In this document: one piece after another, positions 49,065 through 57,630 of the stretch
Layout of the letters: each line of letters begins with the position of its first letter
Numbering within the stretch: the stretch's first letter is position 1
NCBI RefSeq assembly: GCF_014204945.1
Contig: NZ_JACHMN010000001.1
Location: 868,001-932,000 of the forward strand
Reading direction: 5' to 3'
Length of the DNA stretch: 64,000 nucleotides
DNA from: Allocatelliglobosispora scoriae
GTDB lineage: Bacteria > Actinomycetota > Actinomycetes > Mycobacteriales > Micromonosporaceae
Made by a program: the position numbers and the translations under genes
The notes under the pieces: generated by a model
The model's database searches: none
Seen by the model: only the letters and a program-made list of their open reading frames with translations
What the model was told of the DNA's origin: nothing

Positions 49065-49103
49065 CCGTCGTTCCCGGCAGGCAGTGCCTGCCGGGAACGA
49101 CGG
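49065..49103 (-). terminator. strong hairpin terminator after the I36-like gene
   Basis: A perfect 18-bp stem around a 3-base loop (AGT) lies 14 bases past the stop of the secreted inhibitor gene. Arms are 49065-49082 and 49086-49103. Confidence 0.88.
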
Positions 49104-49116
49104 CGGCTACCGAACA

Positions 49117-49647
49117 TCAACCGCAGTTGATGTAAATCGTGTCGGCCCGGTTGCGCACGACTCCCATGTTCGGGTTGGCGCTCTTGCGGGACACGTCGAC
49201 GGCCTCCCACAGGTCTTCGTCGGTGAAGATGGCCGTGTAGTCGTGGTTGTTGTGCACCGAGTTGAGCCGGTTGCGCCATCCCCAGGTGCCGAGATCCTGC
49301 CACCCGCAGTCCCGCAGCTTCCCGCGCGGGTACCCGTAGTTGTCCAGATCGTAGAAACACACCCAGTCCACCGGACAGTTCGGAGTGCCGAGCAGCGACA
49401 CCTCACCGGACGGCGGCGCGTAGTCGATGACGAAACGGCCACCGTCGTAGCTGATCTGGGTCGCCGTGGTCTGCACCCCGCCGGGGTACCTGGCGAGCTG
49501 GCGCGCCATCTCCAACTGGAGCACACCACTCGCGGTGCCGGCCGGACCGGCAGCCGCCGGGCTCGGCACGAACCCGGTCAAAACGAGAACGGCACCCATA
49601 ACGAGCGGGACCGAACTACGAAGGAGCCTGGACAAGGGACGGTTCAC
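49117..49647 (-). CDS. secreted peptidase inhibitor family I36-like protein
   Basis: 176 residues from a GTG with a perfect GGAGGTGA upstream. Residues 1-33 form a signal peptide (hydrophobic core VPLVMGAVLVLTGFV, then SPAAAG). After a linker, a cysteine-containing beta domain reads CPVDWVCFYDLDNYGYPRGKL, then DCGWQDLGTWGWRNRLNSVHNN, the pattern of crystallin-like I36 inhibitors (Streptomyces metalloproteinase inhibitor relatives). It is expected to act outside the cell. A three-fold heptamer repeat lies about 80 bases upstream. Confidence 0.8.
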   Translation of the reverse strand: MNRPLSRLLRSSVPLVMGAVLVLTGFVPSPAAAGPAGTASGVLQLEMARQLARYPGGVQTTATQISYDGGRFVIDYAPPSGEVSLLGTPNCPVDWVCFYDLDNYGYPRGKLRDCGWQDLGTWGWRNRLNSVHNNHDYTAIFTDEDLWEAVDVSRKSANPNMGVVRNRADTIYINCG

Positions 49648-49724
49648 GTCGTCACCTCCGATAATGGGCTTGCATCACTGACACCACCCACCATCCGCCT
49701 CACGGCCTGTCCGTCACCAGGCGC

Positions 49725-49753
49725 TCGACCGGCAGTTGACCGGCGATTGACCG
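49725..49753 (-). promoter_or_regulatory. three direct heptamers with 11-bp period upstream of the I36-like gene
   Basis: On the + strand TCGACCG (49725-49731), TTGACCG (49736-49742) and TTGACCG (49747-49753) are each four bases apart. This is the geometry of SARP/AfsR boxes, though the heptamer differs from that at 25130. It lies 78-106 bases upstream of the I36-like start. No good -10 follows at the usual distance, so the assignment is uncertain. Confidence 0.45.
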
Positions 49754-49883
49754 GAACCGTCGGTACCTCGCGCACAACCAGGACCCCGTGGCCGTACTCG
49801 AAGAGACGATCGCAGACCTCAGGCACAGCTCGAACCACCGGAATCATGCGGGAGCCGGTCGCCCACCCGTGAGCCACCGCCGT

Positions 49884-50351
49884 CTACGGCGTGGGGCGCT
49901 GCTCCGGAGCGAGTCCACGCAGCCGCTCCCAGGACATCAAAGCCAGGGTGACACCGAAGTACGCAGCGACAAGGGAGAAAAGGGGAGTCGGCTCATAGTT
50001 TTGGCGGCTGCCCGAAGGCGTCCAGAACAGCAAAGAGACGCACGGTGCCACAAGGAACAGTGCCCATACCGCCAGCGCCCACCCCGGCAGACGCCACAAC
50101 GGTAGCGTGACTCCAAAGCCGCTGCGCTCGCCCGGCGCAGCCACACACAGCGTGTAGAACGCAGCCACCACCACAACGAGCACCGGACTCACCAGCGGCA
50201 TCGAGACAGACATGACCAACGGTGCCTCGACCAGCCCGTATACCGCCAGGGCCAGCCCGGCCCCAACGGTCATCTTTGCCCTATTGCGCAGCGTCACGGC
50301 GTCACCGTAGGACCTGATCACCATCACAGGCACCGCCCATTCGGGCATCAA
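49884..50351 (-). CDS. multi-pass membrane protein, unknown function
   Basis: 155 residues. Four hydrophobic stretches are visible: VGAGLALAVYGLV, LVSPVLVVVVAAFYTLCVA, WALAVWALFLVAPCVSLLFW and LFSLVAAYFGVTLALM, consistent with a four-helix membrane protein. The start is uncertain; GTG codons inside (for example at 50297) may be used. No family is recognised. It lies directly left of the IS3 element. Confidence 0.6.
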   Translation of the reverse strand: MMPEWAVPVMVIRSYGDAVTLRNRAKMTVGAGLALAVYGLVEAPLVMSVSMPLVSPVLVVVVAAFYTLCVAAPGERSGFGVTLPLWRLPGWALAVWALFLVAPCVSLLFWTPSGSRQNYEPTPLFSLVAAYFGVTLALMSWERLRGLAPEQRPTP

Positions 50352-50408
50352 TCACCGCTGTCACCGGCAGTTGACTTGCTCATTCGCCCCACGGCATGTC
50401 GGGCGGGG

Positions 50409-50433
50409 GGGTCTGCTGCACCGATAGGTGACA
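50409..50433 (+). repeat. IS3 element inverted repeat, left
   Basis: This 25-base end is the exact reverse complement of the right end at 51650-51674. Confidence 0.93.
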
Positions 50434-50440
50434 GGTGTAG

Positions 50441-51322
50441 TCACGCGGCCTGACTGGCCTGTGGGGTCATGATGGTCTCGAACTCGATAGGGGTCAACTT
50501 GCCTAGCGGGCGCTGGCGTCGACGGCGGTGGTAGGTGCGCTCGATCCAGGTCACGATCGCGGTGCGCAGCTGTTCACGGGTGGCCCAGGTGCGGCGGTCC
50601 AGGACGTTGTTCTGCAGCAGGCCGAAGAACGACTCCATGGCCGCGTTGTCGCCGGCGGCTCCGACCCGGCCCATCGAGCCGAGCATCCGGTGCCGGTGCA
50701 GCGCGCCGACGAACTTCCTTGATCGGAATTGGCTGCCGCGGTCGGTGTGCAGAACGCATCCGGCCACGCCGTTGCGGCGGGCGACGGCGTTGTTCAGCGC
50801 GTTCACGGCCAGCCGGGACTTCATGCGCGAGTCGATCGAGTAGCCGACGATCCGGTTGGACCAGACGTCCTTGACCGCGCACAGGTACAGCTTGCCCTCG
50901 CCGGTGCGATGTTCGGTGATGTCGGCAAGCCACAGCCGGTTCGGCCCGGCGGCGGTGAAGTCCCGGCGCACGAGGTCGTCGTGGACCGGCGGACCGACCT
51001 TGCGGCCCTTGCCACGCCGTTTGCGGGCGAAGGCGCTGAACCAGCCACCGCTGGAGCAGATCTTCCACGCGGTCCTGTCGGCCATCGGCTGCCCGGCCGC
51101 GGCGGCCTCGTCGGCCAGGAACCGGTACCCGAACTCCGGATCGTCGCGGTGAGCGTCGAACAGCGCGTCGGCTCGCCACGCCTGCGTGTACTCAGCCAGG
51201 GTGACCGGTTCGGCAAGCCACCGGTAGTAGTGCTGGCGGGAGATCTTCAGTACCCGGCACGTCACCGCGACGGGGATGCCGTCGGCGGCCAGATCCTTCA
51301 CGAGCGGGTAGATCCTTTTCCC
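50441..51322 (-). CDS. IS3-family transposase OrfB (DDE integrase core)
   Basis: Entered by -1 frameshifting from OrfA at about 51316-51322. The translated part (KRIYPLVKDLAADGIPVAV onward, about 285 residues) contains the HTH_21 segment and the rve core. Catalytic residues: D in WLADITEHRTGEGKLYLC, D in LHTDRGSQFRS and E in GDNAAMESFFGLL, the D-D-35-E layout of IS3. C-terminal WIERTYHRRRRQRPLGKLTPIEFE is typical of the family. Confidence 0.92.
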   Translation of the reverse strand, partial: GKRIYPLVKDLAADGIPVAVTCRVLKISRQHYYRWLAEPVTLAEYTQAWRADALFDAHRDDPEFGYRFLADEAAAAGQPMADRTAWKICSSGGWFSAFARKRRGKGRKVGPPVHDDLVRRDFTAAGPNRLWLADITEHRTGEGKLYLCAVKDVWSNRIVGYSIDSRMKSRLAVNALNNAVARRNGVAGCVLHTDRGSQFRSRKFVGALHRHRMLGSMGRVGAAGDNAAMESFFGLLQNNVLDRRTWATREQLRTAIVTWIERTYHRRRRQRPLGKLTPIEFETIMTPQASQAA

Positions 51323-51606
51323 GGCAGGTGCGCCTGCGACAGGTAGGCCGCAGCCCGGCGCAGGACCTCGTTCTCCTGTTCGAGGAGCCTGATCCGCTTG
51401 CGCGCCTCGCGGAGCTCTGCAGACTCGGTGCTGCTCACGCCGGGTCTGGTCCCGGCGTCGACGTCGGCGGCGCGCAGCCACTTGAACAACGTCATCGGAT
51501 GCACGCCGAAGTCATTGGCGATCTGCTCAACCGTCACGCCGGCATCACGGTTTTGCGCGACCCGCACGACATCGTCACGGAACTCACGGGGGTAGGGCTT
51601 GGGCAC
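51298..51606 (-). CDS. IS3-family transposase OrfA
   Basis: 102 residues: an N-terminal helix-turn-helix (PREFRDDVVRVAQNRDAGVTVEQIANDFGVHPMTLFKWLRA) that binds the element ends, then a leucine-zipper-like helix (LREARKRIRLLEQENEVLRRAA) for oligomerisation. It overlaps OrfB and ends ten codons after the slippery site. Confidence 0.92.
   Translation of the reverse strand: MPKPYPREFRDDVVRVAQNRDAGVTVEQIANDFGVHPMTLFKWLRAADVDAGTRPGVSSTESAELREARKRIRLLEQENEVLRRAAAYLSQAHLPGKGSTRS
51316..51322 (-). promoter_or_regulatory. -1 programmed frameshift heptamer G GGA AAA
   Basis: In the OrfA reading frame the mRNA reads G GGA AAA, matching the X XXY YYZ slippery pattern. A slip of one base backward enters the OrfB frame at KRIYPL. 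Confidence 0.85.
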
Positions 51607-51649
51607 AGCGACATCCTTCCAGCCTGCCCACAGGGCAAGCCATCTCGAA

Positions 51650-51674
51650 TGTCACCTATCGGTGCAGCAGACCC
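51650..51674 (-). repeat. IS3 element inverted repeat, right
   Basis: The partner of the left repeat at 50409-50433, identical in inverse orientation over 25 bases. Confidence 0.93.
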
Positions 51675-51820
51675 GGGTGACACCCAACGTGACGAGGCAT
51701 GTGCGGTTGATCGGCTCGTTGCCGTGCGAGCGCGCTGCAGCCTAGGCAGTAGAGATGGCCATGTCCCAGGTGTCCCCCGCGGTTGCCACGGATCGTTGCG
51801 GACGAACACTTGCCATGAAG

Positions 51821-52329
51821 CTAGCTGGCAAGGGTTGCCGTAGTGGGTCCTTCGCTCACCGTGGCGCCGGTGGTGAGGCACGCCAGCGGCTGCATGTTGA
51901 AAGGGTGAACGTACCGGTGTAGGTGTCGCCAGCGAATTCACCGCTGGTAACAGTACCGGTCGCCAGGACGACGACCTCGCCGAGCGGCCGCACGGCCACC
52001 GAGTTGGTGAACGCGATGGTGCTGTACGCACCGGTGTTCCAGGAGATGGTGAACTGTCCGGCATGGCCGCCCGTCAGACAGCTGAGAGTGCCGTTGCCCG
52101 AAGCGGTATACGTGCCCGAGGTGATCGCGGCATCGGACGACACGCAGCTGGTCAGCGTACCCACCGCGTCGATGTGGACGGTCTGCGCCGTGAGCGTCAG
52201 GCCCGGGGTGAAGGTGGCGGTGTTCGTGCCCCCACAGATCAGGTCGACACCTGCGGCATCGGCCGGCGCTACGGCCAGAGTGGTCGCGAGAGTGACGATG
52301 GCGAGTACAGCTGCCGCTTGACGGAACAT
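51821..52329 (-). pseudogene. secreted hypothetical protein with a 3' frameshift
   Basis: From the ATG at 52329 (AGGAGA upstream) a signal peptide (about residues 1-26, AAAVLAIVTLATTLAVAPADA-A) is followed by a Thr/Ser/Gly-rich beta domain with paired cysteines (LICGGT, LTSCVSSDAAITSG, LSCLTGG). The frame ends early in an atypical basic tail at 51856. Shifting by one near 51900 gives MQPLACLTTGATVSEGPTTATL to a TAG at 51821, which matches the style of this secreted family much better. A one-base deletion (or two-base insertion) near the end is therefore likely. The shortened protein might still be made. Confidence 0.65.
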
Positions 52330-52565
52330 TGACGTCTCCTGTTCGTCGAAACGACAACCCTCACGCCGTACGCCGTGAGGCGTCAACGGACTGTTCCGCC
52401 ACGCGTAACAGCCGAGCTACGCCCCAAGTGAGCCCGCCCGCCTGGTTCGGCTCGGAACCCTGCGGGACAACACACATAGTGACCTTGCTGTATTGTGATG
52501 AGCTTCTATGGCGAGATGGTCACGTACTCCACGTGCCGTGCCGCAGCCTTCGGTGGAGACTACGC

Positions 52566-55412
52566 ATGCCCGGCTCAACGGCACACGGCTCGGCAGGTTC
52601 GGCGACCCCGCGCGACGGCGCCCGCTGGCTGCGGGAACTGATCGACGACATCCGCGCGCGGCCGACGGCGCGTGAAGGCGACCTGCCGCTGCCGACGCTC
52701 CTTTTCCGCGGCCAGGCCGACGATGTGGCCGCGGTCGCCGACGCGCTGGGCGACCGGCACAGCCGCGCGCCTCAAGCATCCGTCGCCGTCGACCCCGCCG
52801 TCGGCGGTCAGCCGAGATACCAGGTTTTCGCCGAGGTCCTCCGCCTGGCGGCAGAGAAGCTGTCATCGACGGCGCCGCGCGGCGAAGCCAGGATCCGATT
52901 CCCCCTGCTCCACCACGTCCTGTGGCTCATCAGCATGTCGCCCAACCCTCAGGGCACGGCCCTCGACACCCACGTCAAGCAGGAGGTCAGCAGCCGGCGC
53001 CGGGCGCTGACGAACGGCCACGGCAAAGACAGCATGCGCGCCAACATCCGCGCATACGTCGAAGGCCCCATCGCGGCATGGGTGCCCATCGCCTCCCTGA
53101 CCAGCCTCGTCACGTTCGTCGCCTGGGACATGGCGGTCGGACCCGCGCTCGCATCAGCGGGCCTCGCCCTCGTCGGCGTCCTCGGCCAGATGTGGGTCAA
53201 ATCGCGCAGCTGGGCCGGAGCCCGCCGGTACCGCTGGTTCAGCCGGCAGCCCTACGGCTGGACGGAGCACGAGCGGGCGCGGGACCGGCCGACCGACGTC
53301 GACTCCTTCGCGATCCGCGTCGTCACCCTGCGCGGCGCGGCCGCGGCGACATCCAGGTCGGTCACGGGGTATGCGGCACGGCGACGCGACGAAGCGCCGG
53401 CGGCGAACGACACCCTCGAACTTCTGCTGGTCAACGCGTTCCTCGAAGACCTGCGCCAGGCATACGAACGCAGGCTGTGGAAAATCTGGCGGCGGGTCAC
53501 CTGGACCCGGACGATCTACCCGGCCGTCCTGCTCACCGGCCGCTGCATCCCGCTGGCGGGGCGGATCGAGGAGGTACGCGGGCAGACCGTCGCCTGGGAC
53601 CCGCTGCTGCTGATGGCCCTGCCCACCGATGAGGATTCCGTCACGGACACCCTCGCGCCGGCCGACGCGTCGATCTCGGCCCTGACCCGTCCGGAGGAAC
53701 TCGACGCGCTGTGGCAGGCATGGACGGACGACCTGCACCGGGTGCGCCGCGTCGGCTCCCGGCGAATCGTCCGTATCGACGTCGAAGCAGAGCATGCCGA
53801 GTTCCTGCGCAACGACGGCTTCACACCGCGGCCGGTCCGAGGCAAGCCCTTCCTGTCCCGGTTGTGGGTCGCGGCCACCGCGGCGGTCGCCCTGCTCGCC
53901 GCGCCGACCGTCTACGTGCTCGCAGTGCAGTTCGGGTCGTGCGTACCCGAGATCAAGCGGGTCCCGTCAGGCGAGTGCATCGGGATCGGCCGAGACGGCT
54001 TCGTCCTCGCCGATCGCCTCCGGTCGGTAACCGACCACATTGCCGCGAACAATGCCAAGATCATGGGTTCGAACAGCCCGTACGTCACCGTGTACCACTT
54101 CGGTGCCTTCAGCGCCCCGGCGTCTCCCGGTGCCGCGGACGACCTCCTCGCCGACGCACACGGCGAACTCGTCGGCGCAGCCCTGCTGCAGGACAGCCTC
54201 ATCGACGTCAGCAAGGACGGCACCATTCCGCAGCTGGTGATCCTGCCGGTGAACGCGGGCAGCGAGTATGCGTACGCCGATCTGGCGGTCGACGCGATGC
54301 TGGCGCACATGGACGACGACAACGCCATCGGGGTCATCGGGGCGAACGAGAGCCGCGAGTCGGTCCGCACCGCGATACAGCGCCTCAGCGGCCGAGTCCT
54401 GCCGGTCCTGCCCACGGCCGCGACCTACGACGAGCTCGCGATGGTCGACGGAAACTACCTGCCCTCCGTCTTCCCGCTGGCTCCGCCGAACTCCGAAATG
54501 GCGAAGTACACGGCCAACTGGATGGTCCACGGGATTCCTCCGACGGCCGGACTGCCTCCGGAGAAGTACGTCCTCCCGGCAGCCAAGCGGGTCACCGTCG
54601 TCACCGACTCGACGAAGACCGACCTGTACGCGACCGACCTCGGCGCGGACGTCTTGGCGGAGTTGCGGAAGCTGAACCCGCAGATCAACGCCGACGAGGT
54701 CAACTTCGCCGGTGCGGCCAGTGTCGAATCAGTGATCGGACCCGTGTGCAGGTCGCGGAACCGGCCCGAGATCCTCTACTACGCCGGGAGGTCGAGCCAG
54801 TTCGGCGCGTTCCAGGCGGCCGCAGCGAAGTCCTGTGCCGGCATCATCGTGATCGCCTCCGACGCGGTGACCGAATACATCACCGACCGCAAGCCGGCCC
54901 TCACCGACTCCCGGATAGAGATCTTCTATACACCGCTGGCGTCGGCAGAGGTATGGCAGTCCGTGCCGGTCGCCCACCGGACACCCTTCTACACCAAGTT
55001 CCGGGAACTCGTCGACAAGCTGAAGGTGCCCGCCGCTCAGCAGCCCTCGCCGGTCTACGCGGCTATGGCCTACGACGCCGCCGACGCGATGACGCAAGCG
55101 GCCAAGAACGCCTTCCGCGTCCAGCGGGCCGGCGACCCCGAAGCGCACATCGTCGACCGCGCCGGAGTGGCCCTGGCCCTGACCAAGCTGGGACCGATCA
55201 ACGGCGCGAGCGGACTCGTCGATCTGCACGGCGATCCGGACGGGCATCACGCGCGCCAGCGCCCCGTGATGCTCATCCGGATCGCCACACCCGCGAAACC
55301 CGGCGACACACCAGCATCCGACCAGCAGGTGGTCGCCCAGTGCGGTCAGCTCTACACCGACCAGCCCACCCAGCCGGACTGCCCCGAGGAGCAAAAGCCC
55401 TCCGGAGGCTGA
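52566..55412 (+). CDS. two-segment membrane protein with C-terminal PBP1-type ligand-binding domain
   Basis: 948 residues from the ATG at 52566; the frame is open back to 52329 but reads poorly. Residues 1-170 form a soluble domain of unknown type (WLRELIDDIRARPTAREGD, then PTLLFRGQ). A hydrophobic stretch at about 175-213 follows, then a ~220-residue central region and a transmembrane helix at ~433-456 (VAATAAVALLAAPTVYVLAV). Residues ~460-925 look like a type 1 periplasmic-binding fold (NAIGVIGANESRESVRTAI, PAAKRVTVVTDSTKTD, SCAGIIVIASDAV), normally the ligand sensor of branched-chain amino acid systems. No permease or ATPase is nearby. It looks like a sensor/receptor, a role inferred from architecture. 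Confidence 0.7.
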   Translation: MPGSTAHGSAGSATPRDGARWLRELIDDIRARPTAREGDLPLPTLLFRGQADDVAAVADALGDRHSRAPQASVAVDPAVGGQPRYQVFAEVLRLAAEKLSSTAPRGEARIRFPLLHHVLWLISMSPNPQGTALDTHVKQEVSSRRRALTNGHGKDSMRANIRAYVEGPIAAWVPIASLTSLVTFVAWDMAVGPALASAGLALVGVLGQMWVKSRSWAGARRYRWFSRQPYGWTEHERARDRPTDVDSFAIRVVTLRGAAAATSRSVTGYAARRRDEAPAANDTLELLLVNAFLEDLRQAYERRLWKIWRRVTWTRTIYPAVLLTGRCIPLAGRIEEVRGQTVAWDPLLLMALPTDEDSVTDTLAPADASISALTRPEELDALWQAWTDDLHRVRRVGSRRIVRIDVEAEHAEFLRNDGFTPRPVRGKPFLSRLWVAATAAVALLAAPTVYVLAVQFGSCVPEIKRVPSGECIGIGRDGFVLADRLRSVTDHIAANNAKIMGSNSPYVTVYHFGAFSAPASPGAADDLLADAHGELVGAALLQDSLIDVSKDGTIPQLVILPVNAGSEYAYADLAVDAMLAHMDDDNAIGVIGANESRESVRTAIQRLSGRVLPVLPTAATYDELAMVDGNYLPSVFPLAPPNSEMAKYTANWMVHGIPPTAGLPPEKYVLPAAKRVTVVTDSTKTDLYATDLGADVLAELRKLNPQINADEVNFAGAASVESVIGPVCRSRNRPEILYYAGRSSQFGAFQAAAAKSCAGIIVIASDAVTEYITDRKPALTDSRIEIFYTPLASAEVWQSVPVAHRTPFYTKFRELVDKLKVPAAQQPSPVYAAMAYDAADAMTQAAKNAFRVQRAGDPEAHIVDRAGVALALTKLGPINGASGLVDLHGDPDGHHARQRPVMLIRIATPAKPGDTPASDQQVVAQCGQLYTDQPTQPDCPEEQKPSGG

Positions 55413-55494
55413 CGGAACCCTGCCGCCCTGGACGGCCGGGCCAGGTGTGTTCGCTCCCGGTGACACCCCGCCTGCGCGCCTCTACGTTTACCTC

Positions 55495-56313
55495 ATGCCC
55501 GACACGCTGCTCGCCATGCTCCTCGACCTGGCCGTTCCGCACGAGGATGTCGCCGCCGTACTGTCCACGGTGATTCCGCCCGAACTGGCCGCCACCTTCG
55601 AGGCGCACGTCCGCCAGCTGACCGAGACCGTCGGCACGGTCACCGAGCTGCCGAGATGGGAGCTGCCGCCGGGCGCACCGGCGTTCTATTTCGTGCACGT
55701 CTTCGCCGCAGCACTGCCACACGTGCAGCGCTACCACCAGCAGCGGGACATCCCGCAGGAGCTATCCCGGTTGATCCTCACCGACCTCGGGCGCCAGCTG
55801 GCGGTCCACCGCCGCCGCACCGGCACGGCCGGCATGGACACCCACAACTGGATTACCCGCCACTTCCAGGGCCGGATCTACCAGCTGGGACGGCTCCAGT
55901 TCGAACAGATGACCCTCTTGGGGAGCGTCGCGGCGAGCATGGCCGCAGCCGGGCTGCCGTACCGGGAGGGGGACCCGGTGCTGTCCATCCACATTCCCGA
56001 GTACTGCGGACCGTTCACCCCCACCGCGGTCGACGCCGCCCTGGCACAGGCGCGGCCGTTCTTCGCCCGGCACTTTCCAGAGATCAGGTACGAGATCGGC
56101 GTGTGCGAGTCGTGGATGCTCGACCCCCAACTCACCGAGCACCTTTCGCCGGACTCCAACATCCTCGCCTTCGCCCGCCGCTTCGTCCTGTCGCACACGA
56201 CACCCGGCGACAGCATCCAGCGGTTCGTGGCCGGAGGAAGCCGCCTGCACAGGGCGGTGGCGGCCGGCGGGACCTGGCACACCGGTTCCGGATACCTGCT
56301 GCTGCCGTCATAG
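55495..56313 (+). CDS. NAT_N/GNAT_C-like acyltransferase domain protein
   Basis: 272 residues from the ATG at 55495; a GTG 16 codons earlier is an alternative. The N-terminal half (LLAMLLDLAVPHEDVAAVLSTV, then WELPPGAPAFYFVHVFAAALPHV) and the C-terminal half (LLGSVAASMAAAGLPYREGDPVLSIHIPEYCGPFTPTAVD, then FARRFVLSHTTPGDSIQRFVAGG) match the two-domain acyltransferase-like proteins of actinomycetes whose second half is a diverged GNAT fold. The acyl donor and acceptor are unknown. It follows the PBP1-type receptor gene by 83 bases in the same direction and may be co-transcribed. Confidence 0.7.
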   Translation: MPDTLLAMLLDLAVPHEDVAAVLSTVIPPELAATFEAHVRQLTETVGTVTELPRWELPPGAPAFYFVHVFAAALPHVQRYHQQRDIPQELSRLILTDLGRQLAVHRRRTGTAGMDTHNWITRHFQGRIYQLGRLQFEQMTLLGSVAASMAAAGLPYREGDPVLSIHIPEYCGPFTPTAVDAALAQARPFFARHFPEIRYEIGVCESWMLDPQLTEHLSPDSNILAFARRFVLSHTTPGDSIQRFVAGGSRLHRAVAAGGTWHTGSGYLLLPS

Positions 56314-56481
56314 GTGCGCTCCATTGCGGCACGGGCCCCGGTTCGGAAAAGCTCACCTGTCGACCCGCCCATGGACAGCTGGGGCGCTCGATAGCCCGCC
56401 TTGGCTCTCGGATGCGCGACGTGTGGCTCAAGGGGGTCGGCACCAGCCGCCATTCCGGTGCGGCTGACGAGTGCAGGCGGC

Positions 56482-56523
56482 GCGGCCATCGCGCGACAAC
56501 GGTGGTTGTCGCGCGATGGCCGC
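56482..56523. terminator. very long hairpin terminator
   Basis: A perfect 19-bp stem with a GGTG loop (arms 56482-56500 and 56505-56523). It lies 17 bases beyond the stop of the secreted three-repeat gene and downstream of the acyltransferase gene, so it can stop transcription from both sides. Confidence 0.85.
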
Positions 56524-56539
56524 TGGGATAGGTGCGGGA

Positions 56540-57487
56540 TCAGGCGGCGAGGGTCTGCAGGTCGGCGCGCCCGCCACAGGTGTTCGGTCCGACGTTCTTG
56601 AACCAGATCAGGATCTGGCGCTGGGATGATCCGTCACTGTTGATGCGCTGGACGTAGACCATGCGCGTGACCTCGAACTGGCACGAGGGGTAGCTGCCCT
56701 GGGGTGTCACACCGACCAGGTAGGTCGAGGTGACGGGGTTGGCGTTGTTCCAGGTCTGGCCCCAGGTGACGCCGGGGGCCACGGTGGCGACGTTGAAGGT
56801 GTAGCTCACGGCGGTGGAGGCGAGCCGGATGTCGGCCTGGCAGGTGACCGTGCCGACGTTCTTGAGCTCCCACCAGAACTGGCGGCTCGAGCTGCCCGGC
56901 TGCACGTACCAGTTGCGTGTCACCTGGAACTGGCAGGCCGCGGAGCTGGTGGCGCCGGTCGGGTTGAGGGCGACTATCCAGTTGGTGTTCACCGGGATGT
57001 TCCAGAGGTGCACCTGGGTGCCGCCCGGGCTGACGCCGCCGGTGGAGCTGACGACCGAGCTGCTCACGGCGGAGAGCTGGACCGTTGCCGCGCAGGCGAT
57101 CGAGCCGACGTTCTTGAGGGTGAACTGGAACTGCCGCTGCCCGCCCCACAGCTGGACGTACCGGCTGCTGATGGTTTCGAACTGGCAGGTGGCCGAGGTG
57201 GTGGCGCCGGCGGGGTTGTAGCCGACCACGTAGGCGGCGTCTGCTGGTGCGTTGTTCCAGGTCCAGCCCTGTGTGCCGCCGACGGCGACGGTGCCGGTGT
57301 ACCACGTCGCGGCGAGGCCGTTGCCGCCCTTCGAGGCAGCGCCGATCTCACCGGTGGCGATCGCTGCGGCCCGTGCGTCCCGCGACGGCAGTTGTGAGGG
57401 CTGGTCGGCCTGTGCGGTGGCGGCCGACGTGATGACCATGCCGAGGGCCGTCGCGGTGAGGACGACCGCGCGGACTATTCCTCTCAT
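56540..57487 (-). CDS. secreted protein with three ~80-residue repeats
   Basis: 315 residues with GGAGCACC before the ATG. Residues 1-27 are a Sec signal peptide ending AQA-D. Three beta-rich units follow, each with a tryptophan-rich start (GWTWNN, VHLWNIPVN, GQTWNNAN), a CQFE/CQFQ-VTR strand and a closing LKNVG-x-x-C motif (LKNVGSIAC, LKNVGTVTC, FKNVGPNTC). The paired cysteines in each unit suggest disulfides. No family is recognised. It is divergent from the second AfsR-like gene, which may regulate it. Confidence 0.75.
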   Translation of the reverse strand: MRGIVRAVVLTATALGMVITSAATAQADQPSQLPSRDARAAAIATGEIGAASKGGNGLAATWYTGTVAVGGTQGWTWNNAPADAAYVVGYNPAGATTSATCQFETISSRYVQLWGGQRQFQFTLKNVGSIACAATVQLSAVSSSVVSSTGGVSPGGTQVHLWNIPVNTNWIVALNPTGATSSAACQFQVTRNWYVQPGSSSRQFWWELKNVGTVTCQADIRLASTAVSYTFNVATVAPGVTWGQTWNNANPVTSTYLVGVTPQGSYPSCQFEVTRMVYVQRINSDGSSQRQILIWFKNVGPNTCGGRADLQTLAA

Positions 57488-57630
57488 TGGTGCTCCTTAC
57501 ACGCTGATCCGGGCCTGGTGCCCGGCGTCGATCTCAGGTTGCGCGGGTCGGTTTGCCATCGGCTATGCGTTCATTAGCCGCCCCACTAGCGATATAGTCA
57601 TAATTAGAGATGCATCAATATGGGGGGTCC
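57488..57630. promoter_or_regulatory. AT-rich divergent promoter region of the second AfsR-like gene
   Basis: The stretch 57565-57615 is conspicuously AT-rich for this DNA (TATAGTCATAATTAG). Related short repeats CATTAGC and CACTAGC occur with a 12-base period, which is close to but not the usual SARP spacing. It ends in GGGGGG before the ATG at 57631. This is the likely control region for the two divergent genes. Confidence 0.5.

Larger units (their letters stand above)
50409..51674 (-). mobile_element. intact IS3-family insertion sequence
   Basis: A 1266-bp element. Perfect 25-bp inverted repeats occupy 50409-50433 and 51650-51674. The outer flanks are GGG on both sides (50406-50408, 51675-51677), fitting a 3-bp target duplication, though the left one lies in a G-run. 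It contains two overlapping frames joined by a -1 frameshift site, both intact, so it looks potentially active. It inserted between a membrane-protein gene and a secreted-protein gene without breaking a recognisable gene. Confidence 0.93.
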
